This document shows positions 1 to 5,885 of a stretch of 9,914 bases of DNA, one piece after another; the stretch's first letter is position 1; every line of letters starts with the position of its first letter. The stretch is from Euryarchaeota archaeon UBA60. Its GTDB lineage: Archaea > Thermoplasmatota > Poseidoniia > Poseidoniales > Poseidoniaceae. The stretch covers positions 1 through 9,914 of the forward strand of contig DARQ01000029.1 of the NCBI GenBank assembly GCA_002503395.1, given 5' to 3'. A program made the position numbers and the translations under genes. Below the pieces are notes generated by a model. It was not told the DNA's origin. It saw nothing but the letters and a program-made list of their open reading frames with translations, and did no database searches.

Positions 1-247
1 GGAGATCACCCGCATCCGCTTCGGTGCAGTTTCTCAGCCAAAGGCTGTCGATTCATCCCCGAGCCGGAGGCTCGATACCGCACTTCGGCACCTTGCTAAG
101 GGTAGCCAGCAAGGTACTCACAAATCGAAGAGGACTCTGACTCAGTGTATCGTGGCCGAGTTGACCAAGGCTGCGGCCGGTGATGTATCCTCTTACGCTA
201 TCGGTAAGAAGGAAGAAGTCGAGCGAATCGCCTCTTCGGCAAGATGA
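1..247 (+). CDS. rps7: 30S ribosomal protein uS7 (archaeal S7), C-terminal part
   Basis: Open from the left edge in the frame whose first full codon is at base 2, ending at TGA 245-247. It encodes the last 81 residues of the small-subunit head protein uS7, which binds the 3' domain of 16S rRNA near the mRNA exit and E site. The segment fits the archaeal family: a VDSSPSRRLDTALRHL stretch (about residues 17-31 of the visible part), a KSKRTLTQCIVAEL helix, then SYAIGKKEEVERIASSAR at the end, which is the typical archaeal/eukaryotic S7 C-terminus. The start lies outside the window. In many archaea S7 is followed by elongation factor genes; here the next gene is an unrelated helical protein after a 75-nt gap. 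No obvious terminator is visible after the stop. Confidence 0.95.
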   Translation, partial: EITRIRFGAVSQPKAVDSSPSRRLDTALRHLAKGSQQGTHKSKRTLTQCIVAELTKAAAGDVSSYAIGKKEEVERIASSAR

Positions 248-322
248 TTCTGTCCTCACCCTACCTTCGCGGATGAGCAAGATACCGCAAGGAGCAAAAC
301 CGAGAAGGTAACACACGGCTTC

Positions 323-1351
323 ATGGCAAGCGATAGTGGCAGTGAGTTGCAACATCCACGGCGCAATCTCGGCAACCGTTGTCGAGCGCAGGCTGAGAAG
401 TTCGTCAAACTGGCGCGCAAAGACCCCGAGCGCATGTTTGAGAATCTGCAATGGGGCGAGCAGAATGCCCGCCAAGCGATTCTTCATGATTTCACCGATG
501 AGAGAAATTGGCATACTTTGGCGCACATCAAGAAATTACTAGGTGATGGGGAGGGCATGTATCGAGTCCTCAACGACGTCTTTACGATTCTCGGGCGGGA
601 GGCGGGAAATCTAAAGCAATTGGAACAGGTTAACATGCTTGAGGTGGGAGTAGAGTTACTTTCAGCCTCCCTATCAGCCGATCCCCTCGATGCAGACCAT
701 TGGTGGGAGAATGGCCAGTCCGGCGACATGGTTGGATATCTAGACGATTTTTCCGAGCGCTGCAGACATCTGGATTTTCGTGACCAACGCGCAAATATCA
801 TCTTTGGTCGTCGTTTGGAGAGAATCTTGAAATCAGGCCGAGATGACCTGTTTATCGAATTAGTTCAGCACCTATTGGCACATCGACCTGGCAACCATGA
901 ATTATGGCTTGAGTTAGGTAGATTGCACGAGAAGAGGAGTGAGTGGGAGAAGGCCTGGTTATGCTATGACCACGTACAACAATTACTACCTCATTCCCAT
1001 GTTCGTGATTCATTCAGAGAGAGATTGACACAACGTATGGATGGTGAGTGGAAAAGCCCAGGTCTTGACACTAGAAGTCAATTCCTGCTCAGAATGCAAG
1101 AGTTGGCAGAGTCGGTCTCAAGTGAGGAATCAGACCTTGCCGACGCTGTCGAACAAGACGAAGATGGGGTCGAAAGTGAGATTGGCATATCAGAGGTCGA
1201 TGTGGATGAATTTGAATTACAGAAATTACTCTCCGCAGAGGATTACGCCGCGGCATTCTTTCTCGCTAGAAGACTTGTCGCAACCGGGGAAGAGTGGGCT
1301 TCATCTTATCTTGAGCAAGCTCGTAGTGGTCTGGAAATAGGCGATGATTAA
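323..1351 (+). CDS. TPR-like helical repeat protein, function unknown
   Basis: A 342-residue soluble protein that I do not recognise as a named family. No signal peptide or membrane segment is visible. The sequence reads as alpha-helical pairs throughout. The clearest tetratricopeptide-like pair is at residues about 176-224, with the pattern of large and small hydrophobics around LWLELGRLHEKRSEWEKAW. A strongly acidic, probably disordered linker (about 263-297) precedes a last helical hairpin (about 298-333). ATG 323 is the only reasonable start: the frame is open back to the S7 stop but has no other start codon, and the Shine-Dalgarno is weak (AAGG about 14 nt upstream). It may be read through from uS7 or from its own promoter. 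Its stop overlaps that of the convergent gene. TPR proteins usually act as protein-protein scaffolds, but no partner can be named from the sequence. Confidence 0.8.
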   Translation: MASDSGSELQHPRRNLGNRCRAQAEKFVKLARKDPERMFENLQWGEQNARQAILHDFTDERNWHTLAHIKKLLGDGEGMYRVLNDVFTILGREAGNLKQLEQVNMLEVGVELLSASLSADPLDADHWWENGQSGDMVGYLDDFSERCRHLDFRDQRANIIFGRRLERILKSGRDDLFIELVQHLLAHRPGNHELWLELGRLHEKRSEWEKAWLCYDHVQQLLPHSHVRDSFRERLTQRMDGEWKSPGLDTRSQFLLRMQELAESVSSEESDLADAVEQDEDGVESEIGISEVDVDEFELQKLLSAEDYAAAFFLARRLVATGEEWASSYLEQARSGLEIGDD

Positions 1352-2424
1352 TCACCTGATTCCTTGGTTGACAAAGTCATCATCGAGGTCAGACGATGTT
1401 GCCACTTTGGACTTTCTTCCTCATCTACCACTTGCATTATCGCGGCGATTAGAAAGGGATCTTCAAACGCCTCAGGGGATATGAATAAATCACTTATTTC
1501 ATCCATTTCACCGAGCATCAATGCTGCTGAAAGCAAGCCCATAAGGTCTTGGCGAGAATTGCCATCTACTTCGCCATCCCATAATTCCACACAGCGGTGA
1601 AAGACTGAGAGGTATTCCGCAGTTGTCACACCCGGCTCACTATTTTCTTCTCCCGCAGAACGCGGCGTGGCCTCTTCGACCTGTATCGCCATCGCCTGAG
1701 CGCTGTCGTCGAGTGACTCGGCACCAATCACCAAAAAGGTTGTTCCACAAGCCCATGCCAAATCTATCAGCCCCGATTCATCGGCTAAGGTGAAGGCAAC
1801 CCATGCGTGACGTAATGCAGCATCAAATTGACCGAGATGAGCATATAGTTGCGCCGCGCCGTAGCGAGAAAAAGCAATGGTTTCAGGAATATGTTCACCG
1901 TCGCGGGGAATATCGGAATATACCTGTAGCGCCATCAATGGCTCGTCGACCAAGACGTGGAAAGCGGCTTTATTCAGCAGTGAAATATCGTGGTCTCGGC
2001 CAGCTTTAGACACTGACTTCAGGCGGGTTTCGGCCCAGGTCAGGTCGTCGCGTGCAGACTCCATATCACCGCACTCGATGTGCGCCAATCCCCGTTCCAT
2101 ACGCAAGCGACCTTCTAAGGCCAGGTCACGTGAATCCGGGTTTTTTGCTAGTGATAAAGCGGCCTCGACCTGCCGTAGCAATTCATCCGCCTCAACCCCT
2201 TCCAGACGGCTCTTGGTAATCGTAAAAGTCGCCGCTTCCACAAGATTCAATTCAGCCTCCAGTAACCGCAGTAATTCTTCCTCTTGGCTGGCTAATGCCT
2301 GCTCGCAGTGTGCTAACCAAGATTCCCCCCAGCCATCCTCATCACGCCATTCGCACAACCGCTCAAGAGATACTGGTCCCTTAGCAGTCCAGCGTTCAAT
2401 CAGCGCCGTGGTCGATCGCCTCAT
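1348..2424 (-). CDS. TPR-like helical repeat protein at end of exosome block, function unknown
   Basis: A 358-residue soluble protein of unknown function, the last gene of the block. I place the start at ATG 2424-2422, one base after the TGA (2428-2426) of the DHH gene (TGAAATG), which suggests coupled translation. A longer reading from 2538 would overlap the DHH gene by 113 nt and adds a Pro/Ser/Gln-rich stretch that looks like antisense-frame filler. The protein is almost all helical. TPR-like pairs can be seen around residues 102-139 (LRMERGLAHIECGDMESARDDL), 146-175 and 186-219 (YGAAQLYAHLGQFDAALRHAW), and there is an acidic break near 249-264. It ends with TAA 1350-1348, tail to tail with the other TPR-like gene. 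Being tied to a DHH phosphoesterase, prefoldin and exosome genes suggests a role around RNA or protein quality control, which is inference only. Confidence 0.8.
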   Translation of the reverse strand: MRRSTTALIERWTAKGPVSLERLCEWRDEDGWGESWLAHCEQALASQEEELLRLLEAELNLVEAATFTITKSRLEGVEADELLRQVEAALSLAKNPDSRDLALEGRLRMERGLAHIECGDMESARDDLTWAETRLKSVSKAGRDHDISLLNKAAFHVLVDEPLMALQVYSDIPRDGEHIPETIAFSRYGAAQLYAHLGQFDAALRHAWVAFTLADESGLIDLAWACGTTFLVIGAESLDDSAQAMAIQVEEATPRSAGEENSEPGVTTAEYLSVFHRCVELWDGEVDGNSRQDLMGLLSAALMLGEMDEISDLFISPEAFEDPFLIAAIMQVVDEEESPKWQHRLTSMMTLSTKESGD

Positions 2425-2425
2425 T

Positions 2426-3421
2426 TCAATCCGTCCGCACAACCCCGGATAATGAGTGGATGAAAGCGGACTCTGCGGCGATTCGGTCAGTCTCTCCCGA
2501 CCATCCGGCTGCACCGTCATGGCCGCCTCCATCACCACCGAGTTTCTCGGCTAGCGAAGACATTATCTCCCCGAGATGGACGCCGCTCAAAGTTGCATTT
2601 CTCGTCGCTCTGGCGGACAGACGTGTAATTCCATCGCGGTGGCGTGAAACAAGAGCGACCTCGGCACCAGCGACTAGTAGGACCTTGCCCATTCGCCCTT
2701 CGGAGGTACTCACATTCGTGTGCATAAGTTGCCAACTTCCAGCGGTTGAATTTTTTACCCGTGATAGACCGGCTGCCAGTGCACCACGGTCGGAATCGGT
2801 TAAATCATCGACCTCAATCAGCTCGACGAAACTCGCGTAGTCTATTTCACCACCCTCAAGCATTTGGGCACCATCTAGCAAAGCCTGTCCATCAGCATGA
2901 CGAAATCTTCCAGTATCAGTGATTAGTCCGGCGAGTAAGAGTTTTCTAACTGGTTCGGTAAGAGCAACAGGACAGTATTCTTGCAGATATGCAAAGATGA
3001 TTTGCGTCGTCGCCCGCATGGCCCAGCGAATTTCGATATCTCCGGAATCAAGATTCCAACCACTGGTCGAATGATGGTCGATAACACATATCGGTATGCC
3101 GTTTGGAAGCTCAAGGCCAAGTTGCTCTGGAGATGCCGCGTCGACGCAAATAACCCCGCCGAGTTTTCGCGGCAATGTCGGCCTTTTTCTATCTAGATAT
3201 CGAAACGGGGCATCGAGGTTTTCTGCGACTCGCTTCGCTACTTTATCACGATGTAGTCCGCAAGCCATGCCATTGGGAATCGCCGCAGCTAGGGCGATTG
3301 CTGAACCTACGGTATCCATATCGCCGTTTTCCCCGCACAGAATTGGAACTGCACCGGCAGCACTGACTTTTTTTATCCAGGCATCCAATGCTGCCAAGTC
3401 AGCAAGGTGCTCTGAGTTCAT
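2426..3421 (-). CDS. DHH-family phosphoesterase (RecJ/NrnA-like, DHH-DHHA1)
   Basis: A 331-residue member of the DHH superfamily, which hydrolyses phosphodiester bonds in short RNA, DNA or cyclic dinucleotides using Mn2+. Visible motifs: motif I-like GDMDTVGS (33-40), motif II VDAAS with Asp93, the DHH motif IDHHST (Asp115-His116-His117), motif IV ITDTGRF with Asp169, and a C-terminal DHHA1 signature GGDGGGHDGAAG (296-306) that binds the nucleic acid end. Motif I is odd: the usual HxxPDxDxxGS has Gly30 and Gly33 where His and Pro are expected. ATG 3421-3419 overlaps the prefoldin stop by one base (TAATG), with GAGGGT just upstream. The neighbourhood fits an oligoribonuclease that finishes exosome products, but substrate cannot be told from sequence; a 5'-3' exonuclease or a cyclic-dinucleotide hydrolase is also possible. 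Confidence 0.88.
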   Translation of the reverse strand: MNSEHLADLAALDAWIKKVSAAGAVPILCGENGDMDTVGSAIALAAAIPNGMACGLHRDKVAKRVAENLDAPFRYLDRKRPTLPRKLGGVICVDAASPEQLGLELPNGIPICVIDHHSTSGWNLDSGDIEIRWAMRATTQIIFAYLQEYCPVALTEPVRKLLLAGLITDTGRFRHADGQALLDGAQMLEGGEIDYASFVELIEVDDLTDSDRGALAAGLSRVKNSTAGSWQLMHTNVSTSEGRMGKVLLVAGAEVALVSRHRDGITRLSARATRNATLSGVHLGEIMSSLAEKLGGDGGGHDGAAGWSGETDRIAAESAFIHSLSGVVRTD

Positions 3422-3732
3422 TACTTACCCTCAAACTCTTTTGCCAACTTTTCATAGCCTTGGCGTAATTCATTCTCGCGGCTGGAAAGTTGGGAAAGTG
3501 CCTGAGAAATCTTATCCTTGGTCGACTTCAACTCCACCAATAGGGATTCTCGGTCGGCTACTTCGGCTAGAATAGCCCCCGATTGCCGAAATAGACCCAT
3601 CTCATCGTCATGCCTCGTCACCAGTTCGATGGTTGATTCGAGTTCACTCTCTTGGTTATGCAGGGCCGCAGTTTGCTGCGCCACCATCTGCAACTCCTGA
3701 ATCACCATCTGAAATTTCTGTTGCTCTACCAT
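3421..3732 (-). CDS. pfdB: Prefoldin beta subunit
   Basis: A 103-residue beta subunit of prefoldin (GimC), the hexameric jellyfish-shaped cytosolic chaperone that hands unfolded proteins to the thermosome. The sequence has two long amphipathic coiled-coil helices (about 2-43 and 60-100) around a short beta hairpin centred on GLFRQSGAILAEV (46-58), which matches the conserved beta-prefoldin core. The length is close to the usual archaeal size of 110-120. The start ATG 3732 is chosen because GGTGAG sits at the right distance upstream. A GTG at 3753 would overlap the pcc1 stop but has no ribosome binding site, and a start at 3834 would run through much of pcc1. It lies 17 nt after pcc1 and overlaps the DHH gene by one base. 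The prefoldin alpha gene is not in the window. Confidence 0.9.
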   Translation of the reverse strand: MVEQQKFQMVIQELQMVAQQTAALHNQESELESTIELVTRHDDEMGLFRQSGAILAEVADRESLLVELKSTKDKISQALSQLSSRENELRQGYEKLAKEFEGK

Positions 3733-3749
3733 CCGCTCACCATTCCCTC

Positions 3750-4013
3750 TCACTTCGCAGTACTTGATGAACCCTTGGCGAGGTGTGATAGTACTGAGGA
3801 TGCAGCCTCGAGAGAGCGCATTCTGGTATTCCAAAAGGCTCGCAGATTTCGCGCCTTGCTCTCATTCAGGGTAATCGAATAGGCACCATACTCATCCGGA
3901 CCGGCAACCTCGACTTCAGCAGATAGGCTAGCCATCAAGGACTCGATTTGCGGATGGCTGATCTCAAGGGTTGCTCGCCAGGCCGAGTGGCCATCTGAGG
4001 TCAAGAGAATCAC
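3750..4013 (-). CDS. pcc1: KEOPS complex subunit Pcc1
   Basis: An 87-residue Pcc1/CTAG-family protein. Pcc1 is the dimerisation and tRNA-binding platform of KEOPS, which makes t6A37 in ANN-decoding tRNAs together with Kae1, Bud32 and Cgi121. The family's most conserved part is seen at 56-75 (NLRAFWNTRMRSLEAASSVL), the helix carrying the LRA..N...R pattern, following two short beta strands (WRATLEISHP; YGAYSITLNES). The length is typical. The start shown is GTG 4013-4011, overlapping the L37Ae stop as GTGA; its GAGG lies only one base away. A TTG at 4004 would stand 8 nt after a GGAG and is a fair alternative, shortening the protein by three residues. The gene is identified by a short motif plus genomic place, so it is a little less sure than its neighbours. 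Confidence 0.85.
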   Translation of the reverse strand: MILLTSDGHSAWRATLEISHPQIESLMASLSAEVEVAGPDEYGAYSITLNESKARNLRAFWNTRMRSLEAASSVLSHLAKGSSSTAK

Positions 4014-4369
4014 TCCTCTTCGTCATCTTCTGCGGCAGCGATGGAACGCTCATATTCGAGTGCCGCTTGAGTGGCGATGTAAGCCATATCGGCAGAGGTT
4101 GCTCCAGTTGTAGCACGGCGGGTGATTCGCTGATTAGCATCACTGGCACGGGTGAATGGTTCCCAGGCTCCGCCGGCAAAGGTGTGGTCACATTTCCCAC
4201 ATGACCAGATGCCGGTCGAGATGCGAGAAACCTTTTGATAATGACAAACCGGGCAGGTGTACTTCTTATTCTTCTTGCGCAGAACCTTGCCAGCATTACT
4301 GCGCACGCTGACACCATATCTGGCGCCGAATCTTGCGGAGATGCCGGTTTTACTCGTCCTCTTACTCAT
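4010..4369 (-). CDS. rpl37ae: 50S ribosomal protein L37Ae (eL43), zinc ribbon
   Basis: A large-subunit protein of Archaea and eukaryotes that binds 23S rRNA through a zinc ribbon. The basic N-terminus (SKRTSKTGISARFGARYGVS) and the four cysteines Cys39, Cys42 (CPVC) and Cys57, Cys60 (CGKC), with the GIWSCGKC and FAGGAW turns, are diagnostic. With the start at ATG 4369 the protein is 119 residues; another ATG at 4375 overlaps the rrp42 stop (ATGA), but the GGTGG motif fits the 4369 codon better (about 7 nt spacing). Most archaeal L37Ae proteins that I know are nearer 70-95 residues. Here about 30 extra residues end in an acidic EDDEEE tail. The stop overlaps the pcc1 start. The RNA polymerase subunit gene rpoP, often found next to it, is not here. 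Confidence 0.95.
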   Translation of the reverse strand: MSKRTSKTGISARFGARYGVSVRSNAGKVLRKKNKKYTCPVCHYQKVSRISTGIWSCGKCDHTFAGGAWEPFTRASDANQRITRRATTGATSADMAYIATQAALEYERSIAAAEDDEEE

Positions 4370-4371
4370 TA

Positions 4372-5157
4372 TCATTCCACCTTGGAGTCCACTAAGTCAC
4401 GGAGTTCGCTGCATCGAGTTTTGCATACATCGAGTATTTCGGATAACTCCGCGGCGGTGAAAGTACCCTTTAACCCCTTCTGCATTGAATGCATACTGCC
4501 ATTATCGCCCAGAGTAATGGATAATCTCTCAGCGCCGCCGAGTTCTTCCTCCTCATCGGCATCGTAGACATACCGGCCACCGACTCGGGTGAAGGTGCAG
4601 ATTATGGGGGTCAGAGCAACTGCTAATTTGTAATCCTCGCCGACGTCATAACGAGACGCAGGCACGGTGGCATTTCGCAGTGCGGCGATTGCTGCCAGAC
4701 CGGCAGCATCGAATATATTTCCGCCATCGGAAATAACGTGAATATCGATGATTACCATCCACGCACTTTCCCCTGGTACTATGCATAGAGCATTCATATC
4801 GATGCAACCGCTTTCGCGAATTCCTCGGTCGACCACTCGACCTAGTTCAATCGATTCCGGGCTCGGTGGTCCTGGTTCGTATTTGCGATGAGCTACCGGA
4901 CGTAGATCAGCACCACACATCAGTGAACCACTTGTAGGGCGGTCAGAATATGGCTCTTTAAGTTCAAACTTCACTCCGACATAGACGACTGTGTCTCCCC
5001 ATACAACTTTGGCTGAACCGTCGGCATTGTACAGACAATCAACCTCGAGTACGACATCTCGCCCCTGCCATTGGCCGCGTCCCGAAATACGTTCATCATC
5101 ATCAGCAAGATTCGCGAGATGCTGGCGCAGTAATTGTGGTACTACTTGTTTAGCCAT
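4372..5157 (-). CDS. rrp42: Exosome subunit Rrp42 (RNase PH-like, non-catalytic)
   Basis: A 261-residue RNase PH-fold subunit that alternates with Rrp41 to form the hexameric ring of the archaeal exosome. It does not catalyse but completes the RNA path and phosphate site. Seen: RNase PH domain 1 (about 30-165) with EVDCLYNADGSAKVVWGDT and the Rrp42-type SGSLMCGADLRPVA, then domain 2 (about 175-250) with DADEEEELGGAERLSI and SMQKGLKGTF, where the Rrp41 catalytic aspartates are absent as expected. ATG 5157 shares its A with the rrp41 stop (TGATG) and has GGAGGTGAT upstream; a GTG at 5160 is in frame but sits closer to the ribosome binding site. The size matches the family (about 260-275). Confidence 0.96.
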   Translation of the reverse strand: MAKQVVPQLLRQHLANLADDDERISGRGQWQGRDVVLEVDCLYNADGSAKVVWGDTVVYVGVKFELKEPYSDRPTSGSLMCGADLRPVAHRKYEPGPPSPESIELGRVVDRGIRESGCIDMNALCIVPGESAWMVIIDIHVISDGGNIFDAAGLAAIAALRNATVPASRYDVGEDYKLAVALTPIICTFTRVGGRYVYDADEEEELGGAERLSITLGDNGSMHSMQKGLKGTFTAAELSEILDVCKTRCSELRDLVDSKVE

Positions 5158-5885
5158 CACTCATCACCTCCGTCATAGTGAGCACGTAGAGCCGCTTCCA
5201 TGATGTCGTGAATCTCGGCAGCGGCGGTGAAGTTGTAATCGATAGCCTGTTGTAATTCATCCATTGACAGGTCACCATCCATCTGCATGAAGGCGATTTC
5301 CCCGGTGGTCGGCATGATGCCCATCGGTAGGTCGGCCTGACCATAATTGTCCTCGGCCTTATCCAAATCCAGAACTACGGTATCCTCAATCTTGCCACTG
5401 GCAACACCTACTATCATTCCTCGCATCGGAATACCGGCATCGGCCAGAGCTACAGATGCGGCGGTAATCCCGACACATCGAGTCCCCGCTTCAGCAGAAA
5501 GAATCTCAATCTCAATGCGTATCTTTGAGCGCGGATATCGCTCGACCATAACAGTTGAAGCAAAGGCTTCTGCAGTAACCTTGCTGATTTCTCGGCTACG
5601 GCGATTGAAACCAGGTCTGATACGATCGGAAGTCGAGAATGGAGCCATATTGTAACGTACATCGATGACTGCTTGGTCCTGTAACTGGATTTTTCGCGGG
5701 TGGGCTTCCATTGGTCCGTAGACCGCACAAACCGCCTCATTCAATCCGTGTTTTACCCATGCAGAACCATCTGCTACAGGAATAACTCCGACCTTTACCT
5801 CAACCGGTCGCGATTCATCGATGGCGCGACCGTCTAGGCGGCTGCCGTCATCGTTGAGTAGTTTGACATCGCCATATCCTCCCAT
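5157..5885 (-). CDS. rrp41: Exosome catalytic subunit Rrp41 (3'-5' phosphorolytic exoribonuclease)
   Basis: The catalytic ring subunit of the archaeal exosome. It degrades RNA 3' to 5' using phosphate, releasing nucleoside diphosphates, and can add A-rich tails in reverse. The 242 residues show the RNase PH fold: an N-terminal RLDGRAIDESRP segment, YGPMEAHPRK (56-65), the RNA/phosphate-binding arginine cluster RPGFNRRSREISK (90-102), ILSAEAGTRCVGITAAS, and the active-site stretch LDLDKAEDNYGQADLPM. Asp179 and Asp185 in that stretch match the catalytic pair reported for the Sulfolobus enzyme, so the enzyme looks active. ATG 5885 overlaps the rrp4 stop by one base (TGATG), with GGAGGTGA nine bases upstream. 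The C-terminal DGGDE is partly dictated by the next gene's ribosome binding site. Confidence 0.97.
   Translation of the reverse strand: MGGYGDVKLLNDDGSRLDGRAIDESRPVEVKVGVIPVADGSAWVKHGLNEAVCAVYGPMEAHPRKIQLQDQAVIDVRYNMAPFSTSDRIRPGFNRRSREISKVTAEAFASTVMVERYPRSKIRIEIEILSAEAGTRCVGITAASVALADAGIPMRGMIVGVASGKIEDTVVLDLDKAEDNYGQADLPMGIMPTTGEIAFMQMDGDLSMDELQQAIDYNFTAAAEIHDIMEAALRAHYDGGDE
5163..5171 (-). promoter_or_regulatory. Full Shine-Dalgarno for rrp42 inside the end of rrp41
   Basis: GGAGGTGAT on the minus strand, written in the last codons of rrp41 (Gly-Gly-Asp). GGAGG stands nine bases before ATG 5157, which is why that codon is preferred over the GTG at 5160. Confidence 0.85.

Noticed and set aside
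53..526. 157-residue minus-strand reading frame over the S7 end and the start of the first TPR-like gene
   Set aside because: It is antisense to uS7, which is certain from its conserved C-terminus, and spans two real genes and their gap.
2425..2538. Longer N-terminus for the second TPR-like protein, starting at 2538
   Set aside because: It would overlap the well-supported DHHA1 end of the DHH gene by 113 nt. The ATG at 2424, one base past the DHH stop, fits the packing of the block.
3733..3834. Longer prefoldin beta starting at 3834, or from GTG 3753
   Set aside because: The first overlaps pcc1 by 85 nt and adds residues not seen in prefoldin. The second has no ribosome binding site, while ATG 3732 has GGTGAG at good spacing.
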